A stretch of 16,785 bases of DNA from Okeania sp034190295. Lineage in GTDB: Bacteria > Cyanobacteriota > Cyanobacteriia > Cyanobacteriales > Microcoleaceae. This document shows positions 1-8,367 of the stretch, piece after piece; position 1 is the first letter of the stretch; every line of letters begins with the position of its first letter. Location: assembly GCA_034190295.1 (NCBI GenBank), contig JAXHSW010000207.1, positions 1 to 16,785 of the forward strand, in the 5' to 3' direction. The notes under the pieces were generated by a model. The model saw only the letters and a program-made list of their open reading frames with translations. It was not told the origin of the DNA and searched no databases. A program made the position numbers and the translations under genes.

Positions 1-89
1 CCATCCCCCATCTCCCCATCCCCCATCTCCCCATCCCCCATCTCCCCATCCCCCATCTCCCCATCCCCCATCTCCCCATCTCCCCATCT
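1..89. repeat. CCCCATC-type short tandem repeat
   Basis: A 15-bp unit (CCATCCCCCATCTCC) is repeated five times without change over 1-75, followed by a degenerate partial unit. Each unit can be read as a 7-mer plus an 8-mer of CCCCATC type, resembling the heptanucleotide STRR repeats known from cyanobacteria. It is cut by the window edge, so the full array may be longer. Confidence 0.9.
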
Positions 90-121
90 AATTACACCGA
101 TGCTACCGGATTTGATATTAG

Positions 122-209
122 GGGTGGGTTGACTCGGTCCTCCTCAGAACAGTTATTTATAAGTATTCAACCGTTAGCGTAGCTCCCCTGGAGGGGGAAC
201 ATGATATAA
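122..209. mobile_element. Remnant of a TAA-duplicating MITE-like element
   Basis: The stretch shares GGTGGGTTGACTC and then AAGTATTCAACC with the right half of the element at 7029-7317, and its end ACATGATA followed by TAA (207-209) matches the end of the element at 13717-13880. Between CCG and ACATGATA lies an extra segment with a CCCCTGGAGGGG hairpin. No left end is recognisable, so this is a damaged copy by inference. Confidence 0.4.
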
Positions 210-280
210 CCGGATTCTATATGATTTGATAATTTTGTATTTTGTATTTTGGATTGTTTGAACTATTTGTTAATATTAAC

Positions 281-316
281 TGTTCCCTGTTCCCTGTTCC
301 CTATTCCCTATTCCCT
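281..316. repeat. TGTTCCC heptamer tandem repeat
   Basis: Five heptamers of the form TGTTCCC or TATTCCC run head to tail and lead directly into the larger array that follows. This is STRR-like simple repeat DNA with no coding signal. Confidence 0.85.
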
Positions 317-1038
317 TGACTTGATTTATTCTAACTTTTGACTTTTAACTTTTAACTTTTGACTTGATTTTGACTTGATTTATTCTGACTTTTAACTTTT
401 AACTTTTGACTTGATTTATTCTAACTTTTAACTTGATTTTGACTTGATTTATTCTGACTTTTGACTTTTAACTTGATTTATTCTGACTGTTAACTTTTGA
501 CTTGATTTATTCTGACTTTTAACTTGATTTTGACTTGATTTATTCTGACTTTTCACTTAATTTATTCTGACTTTTAACTTTTAACTTTTGACTTAATTTA
601 TTCTGACTTTTAACTTAATTTTGACTTGATTTATTCTGACTTTTGACTTTTAACTTGATTTATTCTGACTTTTAACTTTTAACTTGATTTATTCTGACTT
701 TTAACTTTTAACTTGATTTATTCTGACTTTTAACTTTTAACTTGATTTATTCTGACTTTTAACTTTTGACTTGATTTATTCTGACTTTTAACTTTTGACT
801 TGATTTATTCTGACTTTTAACTTTTGACTTGATTTATTCTGACTTTTAACTTTTGACTTAATTTATTCTGACTTTTAACTTAATTTTGACTTAATTTATT
901 CTGACTTTTAACTTAATTTTGACTTAATTTATTCTGACTTTTAACTTAATTTTGACTTAATTTATTCTGACTTTTAACTTTTGACTTGATTTTGACTTTA
1001 TTTATTCTTATGACTTTTAACTTTTAACTTTTGACTTT
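316..1038. repeat. Higher-order tandem array of GACTTTT/AACTTTT heptamers
   Basis: About 720 bp are built from heptamers GACTTTT and AACTTTT separated by GATTTATTCT or AATTTATTCT. The commonest higher-order unit is about 29 bp (TGACTTTTAACTTTTGAC then TTGATTTATTC), repeated identically several times around 740-860; other units are longer because they carry an additional TTGATTT segment. There are no unique spacers, so it is not a CRISPR array. The right end enters the 3' end of the TPR-CHAT gene and encodes its last dozen residues. Nothing else is seen in this gene-free stretch. Confidence 0.92.
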
Positions 1039-4000
1039 CTTCCCACTCTCCCTGCAAAGTAAAAGCTGCCCAATAATAAGGAGCTTTCCAGCGAGTCTCA
1101 GAAACCATCTCCAACTGTGCTTTTCTTAATGCTTCTGTTGGTGATAATTTCTCTTTTAACATCAACCGATAGAATCTACTCATTATTTCGCTAGTAGCAG
1201 CATCGTCGATATTCCACAAACTGACGAGTACGCGGGGTGTACCTGCATACATAAATCCTCTGGTTAATCCCACTAACCCTTCTCCTCGTATTTGTTTTCC
1301 TAATCCGGTTTGACAAGCACTCAACACTACTAAGTCTGCGGAAAAATCTAGGTTGAAAACATCATGGAGACGTAAAAACCCATTTAGCAAGTTTCCCTGT
1401 GGGTCTACCATCAATAACACAATTCCAGAAAGTTCAGGATTAATACTATTAAGTAATCCGTGGGTAGCAAAGTGGATAATTCTATATTGATTCAGTTGAG
1501 AATTGATTACCTGGGTACGATTTGCTGCAAAATCAAAGTGAGATATAGTTTCTGAGTTTGGCAAAAGGGCGAGAATTGCTTCTGCTTCTGTTCGGGTATA
1601 TGGGAGTCGTTGCCAAATTCCGAGATCTATTTGTCGAGTGGCACGATTGAGGTTATATTGTGCCCAATTTTCACTATGGGTTGATACGGCAGTTTCTAAT
1701 CGGGTATCATCAGGACTAAAGATAGGATCGGCAATTATCGCAATGGTTTTGGGTGCAGTTTTTCGTTGTTGGGTATCTCGACGCAGAATACTTAAGGTTG
1801 ATGCAGAAGGAAGATTGACAATTTCATGCTTAACTATTAAAGGTAAATAATTTGCTTCTGATGAAGTTGTTGGTAAGGAAATGGCAGCAAAGGGAATGTA
1901 ATGTAAAATGTCATCACTAACGATCGCCAGGCGTTTATTATTTAGTTGCTTGGCAACAGGAGCTAAAATTATCTCATAGAGAGATTGAGAGGTTTCTAAT
2001 AAGAAAGATGGATCTACTCGTCTATCAGTAACAGTAAGACGAAATTCTTTAACTACTTTTTCAATTAATGCTTTTGCAGGGAGTTTATGAGTGGTAATAC
2101 TATTTTTAGTAACTGCCCAAAGAAAGCTACGTTTCTGACCTAAAGCATATTGCAACAAAAGTGTTTCATCATCGAGAATTTGTGTTTGAATCTGTTTTAA
2201 GGTGAGGGGTTGAGGTTGAGTTAGAGCTGCATAACTCGGACTTTTTTCGCGGATTTTTGCCTGGACTTGTTTATATTTTTGGAGTAGATATTGTCGTTCT
2301 TGTTCGATGGCTGTTTTTTGTTCTAGGGTTTGTTTTTCACTAATATAAAGTTCTACCCGTCGTCGCTCAATGGCATCTAATTGTTGTTGTAAATTTCGTT
2401 CTTGAATGACTAATTCTGGTTCAACACCTTTGCGAATATCGGTGTTTGCTTCGGTGAGAAGTTCGAGGAGACTTCTAGCTTTAGAACGTTCGCTGATATT
2501 AAGTGCTTGAGCATCATATTCTTGAGAGGGATTTTGTTGATGCAGTTCCATTAATAGGTCGATGTAAAATTCATAATAGTCTTGTTTGGAGGTAAAAAAG
2601 GTAAGACGTTCTTCGGGAGAATTTTTGCTAGTTCGTGTTTCTTCAATTAAAGAAGTTGCTGTTTTTATTTGAGTTAAAGCAGTCTGGAGATTCCCTTGTT
2701 TTTGTTCGACTGTAGCAAGACCAAACAAGTTTTCTGCTCTTGATTCTGGATAGTTATTTTCAAGTAATTCTAGGGATTTATTAAAGAACTGCAAAGCTGT
2801 TTCTAGTTCTCCTAAATTAGAATAAACTTTACCTATCTCTGTATATAAAGAAGAATTATTTTGCCCATGAGAATTTAAAGTTTGTTTGAAAAATTCTAAG
2901 GCTGTTTCTAATTCTCCGAGTTCGGAGTAGATTGCAGCAATATTCATAGAAATAGAGACTAAATCAAGAGGGTTATTTTCTTGGGAAATTTTCCAAGCTT
3001 GTTGGTAAAACTTTAGGGATTTTTCTAAATTTCCGAATTGCTGGTAAAGTTTACCAATTTTATTTAAAATATCGGTTTGTTGACGATAATCTCTGAGTTT
3101 TTGGTAAATTATCAATGCTTGATTGTAGAATTCTAAAGTTTTTTCTCGGTCTCCTAATTCGGAATAACTATCACCAATTTCACTTAATATTAAGGCTTGT
3201 TTGCTAGGATTATCAATTTTCTGAGCAATTCTCAAACCTCGATTGAAAGAATCTAAGGCATTTTGATAATTTCCAGCCTGAAAATAAATTCTAGAAATCC
3301 AAATTAAAGTATCTATTATTCCTTCGTCAAAACCACTATTTTGAGAAACTCTCTTAGCTCGATTGAAAAAGTATAATGCTTGTTTTGAGTCTCCTAATTC
3401 AGTATAGTCTTTACCAATTCGCATTAGACCTGTTACTTCTCGGTCTGCTCCAAGTTTTTGATAAATTATACGATATTGCTCGAAGGCATTTAAAGCATTT
3501 TCGGGACTGTCAATTTGATAGCACAGTTTACCAATTTCCCTAAATACTTCTGTGTTGGAAATTGTTTTTGTTTGTAGGATTTCTTGACCATAGTTTAGAG
3601 ATTTTTGGCATAATTCTAGAGCTTTGTCTGAATCTCCTAAATAAGCATATATTCGACTCATTCTCATAAACATATCAAGGCTTCGTTCTTCTCGAAAAGG
3701 AGCATCATTTTCTTGCTCATAAATAGGTAAAGCTTGCTGATAGGAATCTAAAGCTTTTTCAAAGTCTCCTAATATGGTGTAACTTTTACCAATTTCATAA
3801 ATTGTCCAAGCTTGTCCTGAACGGTCATTATTTTTTTGATAAATATTTTGGGCTTGATTAAAAGTTTCTAATGCTTTATTTAGGTTTTCTAATTCATAGT
3901 AAAGCTGACCAATAGTTCGCAAAATCCATGCTTCTTTCTTGTAATCTCCTAATTTTTGAGAAATTGGGATGGCTCGATCGTAGAATTGTAAAGCAGTTTC

Positions 4001-5941
4001 CTTATCTCCAAATTTAATATAGTCTTCTCGAGCAATATTAATCAAAATATTTACTGCTTTTTTATCTTCACCATTTTCTAGAAAAACCTTTCCCGCTTGC
4101 TCAAATGCTTCTAAAGCTTTTTCTTTATTGTCTAATCCATAGTAAATTTTGCCAATAGTTCTGAGGGTATATGCTTCTTCACTAAAATCATTAATTCCTC
4201 GATAAAACAAAAGAGCTTGACTATAAAAATCTAGTGCTTTGCGTTTACTTTCTAATGGATTTTCTAACTCATTTTCAGCAGTATAAAGATAGAAATAGCC
4301 AATCCGACTGAGAGTCTTTGCCACTTCCTCGGTTTCGCCAATTTTTCGGTAAACTTTCAGAGATTGATTCAGAATTTCAAACCCTATTTCTGAATCTTTC
4401 AATCGATAGAAATAAATCCCGGCAATTTTGTCACGCAAGAGATTAGCTTCAGCTTGAATATCGCCAGTTTCCCGATAAATTGTCACAGCTTGCGTTAAAA
4501 AATCTACCATTTTTTCCAGATTTTCTTGATTTCCATAGTATTCAGCAATTTTAATCAAAAAATCTATCTCTCCTTCATTATCTCGCAACTTTTGATAAAT
4601 CTTTCTTGCTTGTTTATACGCCTCTACTTCATTTTTTTCATCTTGTAATTTAGAGTAAATATTTCCAATAGCAAACCAAATAAGCGGCTGACGATATTTC
4701 AATATTAACGCAGTTTCTGAGTCTCCAATTTGAGTATAAAATTGACTAGCTTCCTGAAGTATCTCTAATTCTTGATTGTAGAATTCTAATGCTTTTTCTA
4801 CATCTCCCGAATCAGAGTAAACCCTTCCTAAACTATCCAGAATATTCGCCGTTCCAATACCATCGCCAATTTCTCGATCAATACTCAGTGCTTCCGTGTA
4901 AAACTCTAATTGCTTTTCTTTATCCTCTAACCAACCATAGCGATCGCCCATCTTTTTTATCGCCAGTGCTTTACCTTTTTTATCCTCAATTGTTTGATAA
5001 ATTTTTAATGACTGTTCGTATAATTCCAAAGCTTTTCGTTGATTATCTGACCACCAATAATCCACAGCAATTGTTAATAGATTTGCTTTGGCTTGACCTA
5101 TCGAAAAATCATCCCCATTTTGAGGTGTAATTTCCCGATAAATTGCCATAGCTCGATTAAATAAATCCCATCCTACTCCATCATTTCTATACTCAATAAG
5201 ATTCAATTCACTGAGAAGACCCAAAACAAAAGCTTCTCCTTGCCTATCCCCAATTTCTTGATAAATAGCTAAAGATTTTTGGAGTAATTTCTGTTTATCT
5301 TCATTACCATCATATAAATGTCTGCTCTGAGCCATTCTATTCAGAATACTAGCTTCTCCAGATAAATTATTAAGTTCCTGGTAAATTGTCAGAGATTTAT
5401 TGTAAAGTTCTAAAGCTTTTTCTGGAGTGCTATGAATTTTTTCTAACAATAATTGAGACTGACCAGAATTGACAAACAAACTATGAGATGATTGAAATTT
5501 TCTTTCTTTTTCCAGTCGTTCTAACTCAATAATATAAATACTAGCAATTTGACTAAGAATAAAAGCTTCCTGGAGGCGGTTATCAAATTCTCGATATAAA
5601 CTTAATGCTTTATTGTAGTGTTCTAATGCCAGCTTTGTTGCACCAATATCTTTGTAAATTTTACCCAGTTTAATTAAAGTCAATGCTGCTTGAGATTTAT
5701 CCCCTAATTTTTGCCACTTCAATAATGCTTCTTCCCATTTTCTAATAGCTTGTAGCTGAGATGAAATTGTTCTTTGCTGGGCAAAATTTTCAGATCGATC
5801 GACAAATTGTAGTTTATTTATCAGAAGCATATTATTTTTGCTAGGCTCTGCTATTACAGATTCTGACAAAATTAAAAAGTAGACAAATAAAATTAAGCTC
5901 TGCTGAAATATTAGTAAGATACTTCTTTCATTTAAAAACAT
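998..5941 (-). CDS. Exported TPR-repeat protein with C-terminal CHAT domain
   Basis: A 1647-residue protein. Residues 1-31 form a signal peptide (basic start, hydrophobic core, likely cleavage after SVIA), so it probably acts in the periplasm or outside the cell. Residues from about 65 to 1110 are a long solenoid of tetratricopeptide units about 40 residues apart, each with the G-D-x-x-x-A-L-x-x-Y/F pattern. From about 1150 (SERSKARSLLELL) comes a coiled coil, then a CHAT domain at about 1320-1625. The caspase-like dyad is visible as His1494 in HFATHG and Cys1543 in LSACQTG. CHAT domains are caspase-fold proteases or their relatives, and TPR arrays bind partner proteins; the substrate is unknown. 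The usual family end at LQGEW is followed by an extra tail, SQKLKVKSHKNK, encoded by the neighbouring tandem repeat. The start is fixed by an excellent Shine-Dalgarno site. It stands alone with no operon partner. Confidence 0.95.
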   Translation of the reverse strand: MFLNERSILLIFQQSLILFVYFLILSESVIAEPSKNNMLLINKLQFVDRSENFAQQRTISSQLQAIRKWEEALLKWQKLGDKSQAALTLIKLGKIYKDIGATKLALEHYNKALSLYREFDNRLQEAFILSQIASIYIIELERLEKERKFQSSHSLFVNSGQSQLLLEKIHSTPEKALELYNKSLTIYQELNNLSGEASILNRMAQSRHLYDGNEDKQKLLQKSLAIYQEIGDRQGEAFVLGLLSELNLIEYRNDGVGWDLFNRAMAIYREITPQNGDDFSIGQAKANLLTIAVDYWWSDNQRKALELYEQSLKIYQTIEDKKGKALAIKKMGDRYGWLEDKEKQLEFYTEALSIDREIGDGIGTANILDSLGRVYSDSGDVEKALEFYNQELEILQEASQFYTQIGDSETALILKYRQPLIWFAIGNIYSKLQDEKNEVEAYKQARKIYQKLRDNEGEIDFLIKIAEYYGNQENLEKMVDFLTQAVTIYRETGDIQAEANLLRDKIAGIYFYRLKDSEIGFEILNQSLKVYRKIGETEEVAKTLSRIGYFYLYTAENELENPLESKRKALDFYSQALLFYRGINDFSEEAYTLRTIGKIYYGLDNKEKALEAFEQAGKVFLENGEDKKAVNILINIAREDYIKFGDKETALQFYDRAIPISQKLGDYKKEAWILRTIGQLYYELENLNKALETFNQAQNIYQKNNDRSGQAWTIYEIGKSYTILGDFEKALDSYQQALPIYEQENDAPFREERSLDMFMRMSRIYAYLGDSDKALELCQKSLNYGQEILQTKTISNTEVFREIGKLCYQIDSPENALNAFEQYRIIYQKLGADREVTGLMRIGKDYTELGDSKQALYFFNRAKRVSQNSGFDEGIIDTLIWISRIYFQAGNYQNALDSFNRGLRIAQKIDNPSKQALILSEIGDSYSELGDREKTLEFYNQALIIYQKLRDYRQQTDILNKIGKLYQQFGNLEKSLKFYQQAWKISQENNPLDLVSISMNIAAIYSELGELETALEFFKQTLNSHGQNNSSLYTEIGKVYSNLGELETALQFFNKSLELLENNYPESRAENLFGLATVEQKQGNLQTALTQIKTATSLIEETRTSKNSPEERLTFFTSKQDYYEFYIDLLMELHQQNPSQEYDAQALNISERSKARSLLELLTEANTDIRKGVEPELVIQERNLQQQLDAIERRRVELYISEKQTLEQKTAIEQERQYLLQKYKQVQAKIREKSPSYAALTQPQPLTLKQIQTQILDDETLLLQYALGQKRSFLWAVTKNSITTHKLPAKALIEKVVKEFRLTVTDRRVDPSFLLETSQSLYEIILAPVAKQLNNKRLAIVSDDILHYIPFAAISLPTTSSEANYLPLIVKHEIVNLPSASTLSILRRDTQQRKTAPKTIAIIADPIFSPDDTRLETAVSTHSENWAQYNLNRATRQIDLGIWQRLPYTRTEAEAILALLPNSETISHFDFAANRTQVINSQLNQYRIIHFATHGLLNSINPELSGIVLLMVDPQGNLLNGFLRLHDVFNLDFSADLVVLSACQTGLGKQIRGEGLVGLTRGFMYAGTPRVLVSLWNIDDAATSEIMSRFYRLMLKEKLSPTEALRKAQLEMVSETRWKAPYYWAAFTLQGEWEESQKLKVKSHKNK

Positions 5942-5948
5942 TTATTCA

Positions 5949-5956
5949 TCACCTCC
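5949..5956 (-). promoter_or_regulatory. Strong ribosome binding site of the TPR-CHAT gene
   Basis: On the minus strand the sequence reads GGAGGTGA, an eight-base match to the anti-Shine-Dalgarno end of 16S rRNA, seven bases before the ATG at 5941. It supports this start and is unusually strong for this window, where several genes lack any such site. Confidence 0.8.
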
Positions 5957-5968
5957 AGACTGCATTAA

Positions 5969-6042
5969 TTAGACATCTCCAGAAAAGAGGGAACAGGAAA
6001 CAATTGATTTTATTTTGAATTTTCACGCCTATGTCTATTAGA
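5969..6042. repeat. Small inverted-repeat element, TTAGACATCTCC type
   Basis: The segment opens with TTAGACATCTCC and closes with ATGTCTATTAG, giving inverted TAGACAT/ATGTCTA ends. A diverged copy lies at 10134-10228 with the same opening, GAGAA.AGGGA interior and ATGTCTATTAG end. It lies 28 bases upstream of the TPR-CHAT start codon, so the promoter of that gene must lie inside or beyond it. No coding capacity. Confidence 0.55.
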
Positions 6043-6077
6043 CTTCTGAATTATCAAAAAGCAAGAAGAAATAAGTA

Positions 6078-6582
6078 GGGTTTGCTGAAAAGTCTTTTAG
6101 TAGGGGTCATTTCAGTTATCAGTTATCAGTTATCAGTACCGACAACTATTGCCGGAGGCTTGAAATACGCTCACTGAATATTTTTTCATCCCCTTAAAAG
6201 GGGAGGCGCGCAGACCTCATTTTTTGGTAAGAGACAGGAGACAGGAGAAATGGGAATGAGCGAGGAGGTAGGATTCAATAACTGATAATTGATAATGGAT
6301 AATTGATAATTACCTCTCCCTAAAAACGGATAGGATTGAATAAAAGGAAAAAAATTTATTTTTTCCCTTTGAAAGGGGAGGCTTCAAGGCGCGAATTATT
6401 TAATTATTTATTTAATTATTTAATTCTTCGGTAAGAATTGTCCCAAGAATTGTTCTCCCCAACTATGCGCCTAAAATACTAACTTTTTGAGCATTTTAGA
6501 CTGAAACAGGCGCACTTTTTTTGACCCCAAAAAGGCACTTGTCTTTATATGTCAATGCTTCCCCAGAGCGATCGGTAAACCC
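6078..6582. mobile_element. Decayed element with GGGTTTGCTGA ends and TAAGTA flanks
   Basis: The left end reads GGGTTTGCTGA and the right end TCGGTAAACCC, which are imperfect inverted repeats (9 of 11 bases). Both are flanked by the same six bases TAAGTA (6072-6077 and 6583-6588), a candidate target duplication. The right 220 bp match 10290-10517, including the hairpin CTAAAATACT/AGCATTTTAG and the tract GACCCCAAAAA. No transposase is left, and the left half holds other repeats that probably inserted later. Read as an insertion-sequence remnant by inference. Confidence 0.5.
6103..6230 (+). repeat. Left arm of a 130-bp inverted repeat
   Basis: The segment runs from GGGGTCATTTCAG through three TTATCAG heptamers, a CCCCTTAAAAGGGG palindrome and TTTTTTGGTAA. 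It recurs in inverted orientation at 7747-7877 with about 88 percent identity by eye. The two arms bracket about 1.5 kb that contain the zinc-ribbon gene and a MITE-like element. Confidence 0.85.
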
Positions 6583-6632
6583 TAAGTAAAGAAGAAAGAA
6601 AGAAAAAGGAAAAATGACTCTGGTGATGCTGC

Positions 6633-6902
6633 ATTGTCACCCACATTCCGCACTTCAATTTGTATCATTAAAAGTAGTATATAAATCCGTAACTTGGTAG
6701 GTATTTATACTATGCAAATCATCTCAATTACTTTTTTCGTTCATCTGGCTTCCGAGTAAAAAATTTACGCATAAATACTTACTTAATCGTTTACTCGATC
6801 GCGGCAGCTATAATTTTCTTCTAAAATTCTGTCTCCTGTCTCCAGTATAGCTGTCTCCTTCTTCGGTTGCTACATTTTGTGGTGCGGAATGTGGGTTGTA
6901 AT
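6633..6902. mobile_element. MITE-like element with GTGCGGAATGTGGG ends
   Basis: CCCACATTCCGCAC at 6640-6653 is the exact reverse complement of GTGCGGAATGTGGG at 6882-6895, and the match continues imperfectly to about 21 bp. The interior has no open frame; it contains a second imperfect inverted repeat around GTAGGTATTTATAC and AAATACTTAC. A third, single end (GTGCGGAATGTAGGTTG) lies at 16563-16579. Identity as a transposable element is inferred from the ends. Confidence 0.5.
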
Positions 6903-6941
6903 GGTCCTGTATTATCCGGCAATATTTGTGACAAAAACAGT

Positions 6942-6958
6942 GGGAGCATCTTGCTCCC
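6942..6958. repeat. GGGAGCATCTTGCTCCC hairpin repeat
   Basis: A perfect 7-bp stem with a TCT loop, preceded by AGT. The identical 20-bp sequence recurs at 12478-12497. Variants are seen around 8088 and 10566. This is a dispersed hairpin, here not next to any gene end. Confidence 0.75.
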
Positions 6959-7028
6959 GTGCCAGGTATTCCTGTTTGCTATATACCATTACTATGCAGG
7001 ACTACCGTTTCTAACTGAAAGGATCTAA

Positions 7029-7317
7029 TATGATGTCCGGATAAGAGCGTTATAAAAAAACTTTCTCCTTTTCCTGCTCTTCTTTCTTGCTTCTTTCTTC
7101 CCCTCCTGGGAGCAGGGCTAATTCATTGCCTGGGGAGAATATTTACAACCCTATATTTTTTGTGATATCCTGTGCTTCCCACACGGACCACACTCCCCAC
7201 ACTTCCCACCCCCTCCTTTTTTCTCTGGTGACAATAAATAGACCCTGCCTCCACGGTCGGGGCCCGCGGGTGGGTTGACTCCTGAGGACTCCATTAAGTA
7301 TTCAACCAGACACAATA
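7029..7317 (-). mobile_element. TAA-duplicating MITE-like element, 289 bp
   Basis: The left end TATGATGTCCGG and the right end CCAGACACAATA are diverged inverted repeats, flanked on both sides by TAA (7026-7028 and 7318-7320). The left end continues GATAA and the right end carries AAGTATTCAACC, matching in inverted orientation the element at 13717-13880. The interior differs from that element in length and sequence (CT-rich, with a GC-rich stretch near 7255-7275) and has no convincing gene. It ends nine bases beyond the stop codon of the zinc-ribbon gene. Confidence 0.65.
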
Positions 7318-7325
7318 TAAATCAT

Positions 7326-7586
7326 TCATTCGTCCTCATCTCGATCGCTAGGAGCATACTTAGAAGGTGGGCGATCGCTACTCCAGGCCCACCAACTACA
7401 GCCACATTCACAATGATAAAATTCTTGCCACTTGCGACGACTATTTTCTCCATAGACAGGGGAGCGTCGATTAATCCAAACTGCTTGTGCGTCTATTGTA
7501 CCTGCCCCACACTTAGGACAGCAGAACTGAAACACATGAATTGAGGATTCTGTCCATTGGGGAGGAGTTGGGCTAAATGCTTCCAT
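7326..7586 (-). CDS. Small zinc-ribbon-like protein of unknown function
   Basis: An 86-residue protein. Cys23-x2-Cys26 in CCPKCG and Cys59-x-Cys61-x-Cys63 in HCECGC supply two pairs of likely zinc ligands, with a Trp-rich stretch right after the second pair (SWWAW) and an acidic end (DRDEDE). The central part, IDAQAVWINRRSPVYGE, is not a motif I can name. Short two-knuckle proteins of this kind often bind zinc for structure or bind nucleic acid, but the job here is unknown. The gene contains a HIP1 site, has coding-like composition and no obvious Shine-Dalgarno site. It is alone between mobile-element remnants, which makes it either a surviving chromosomal gene or a passenger. Confidence 0.7.
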   Translation of the reverse strand: MEAFSPTPPQWTESSIHVFQFCCPKCGAGTIDAQAVWINRRSPVYGENSRRKWQEFYHCECGCSWWAWSSDRPPSKYAPSDRDEDE

Positions 7587-7746
7587 TATTTAATTTAAAT
7601 ATCATATAGATTTACTTATGTCAATATTATAACTGAAAGTTAAAAGGCGTTTCCTGACGGAATGCTCCACAAATAGCAATTTAGCACTCAGCATTACTGC
7701 TTAGATTTATACTGAAAGCAATAGAAATGAAATTTCTAAGGGTCTT

Positions 7747-7877
7747 TTACCAAAAAATGAGGTCCACGCGCCTCCCCTTTTAAGGGGATGAAAAAATATT
7801 CAGTGAGCGTATTTTCGTAAGCTGCAGGCAATAGTTGTCGGTACTGATAACTGATAACTGATAACTGAAATGACCCC
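7747..7877 (-). repeat. Right arm of the 130-bp inverted repeat
   Basis: Reverse-complement copy of 6103-6230. Differences cluster near the middle (AAGCTGCAG here against AGCCTCCGG in the complement of the other arm) and next to GAGGTC. Its outer edge ends in three TAACTGA heptamers and GACCCC. Confidence 0.85.
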
Positions 7878-8181
7878 CTCTTAAATTATCCGGCGTATCA
7901 GCCGAGTATTTCAGCCCAAGCTAATAACTAAAAGCTGTTAGCCCAGAGTTAGTTAGACTTAAAAGAATAACTTATTTAGGATATACCATTGATATTAAAT
8001 TAAGCGTTAGAAGGAATAGAGAAAAATACAGTAGATTCCTCCCATAAGAAGTACAGATATTAACAATTAAATGTTTCCACTTCGGGCATATTGCCCACGA
8101 GAGGTGTACCTTACTCAAGTAGAATATTCTGTAATTAATAGATTTTTTTGTAGTCAAAAAATCACAATCTAGTTTCACATT

Positions 8182-8244
8182 TAAAAACAGTTTTTATCAA
8201 AAAAAATTGGTCTAAAACCACGCCTTAAAAGGCGAAATATTTTT
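8182..8244 (-). repeat. Inverted-repeat copy flanking the CNT gene (left)
   Basis: GGTCTAAAACCACGCC then TTAAAAGGCG and AATATTTTT (8209-8244) is matched in reverse complement by 10894-10929, and weaker similarity extends outward over about 27 more bases through a TTTTATCAAAA tract. GCCTTAAAAGGC forms a small palindrome. The pair brackets the transporter gene and both repeat blocks beside it. Confidence 0.65.
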
Positions 8245-8367
8245 GGGGGGTTACTGAAAATACCCGTTACAAAAACAACTTCTGACTTCTGACTTTGTTA
8301 CAATTAGTTGGTGTTTGAGTCCCCATCCACTTTTTCTAATTTCAGTCCTTTATTCTTCCTTCTTCTT

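Noticed and set aside
316..1038. Possible CRISPR array (about 29-bp repeating unit)
   Set aside because: Units are joined head to tail and are themselves made of heptamers; there are no unique spacers and no cas genes.
1638..1850. Plus-strand frame opposite the TPR-CHAT gene
   Set aside because: It is the antisense shadow of the conserved CHAT region, with no signals of its own. The same applies to the frames at 4789-5130, 9264-9467 and 14640-14861.
7087..7278. 63-codon plus-strand frame
   Set aside because: It lies inside the MITE-like element at 7029-7317, with CT-rich low-complexity sequence and no family features.
7972..8178. 68-codon minus-strand frame with hydrophobic end
   Set aside because: It spans a GGGCATATTGCCC dispersed hairpin, has AT-driven composition, no ribosome binding site and no recognisable motif.
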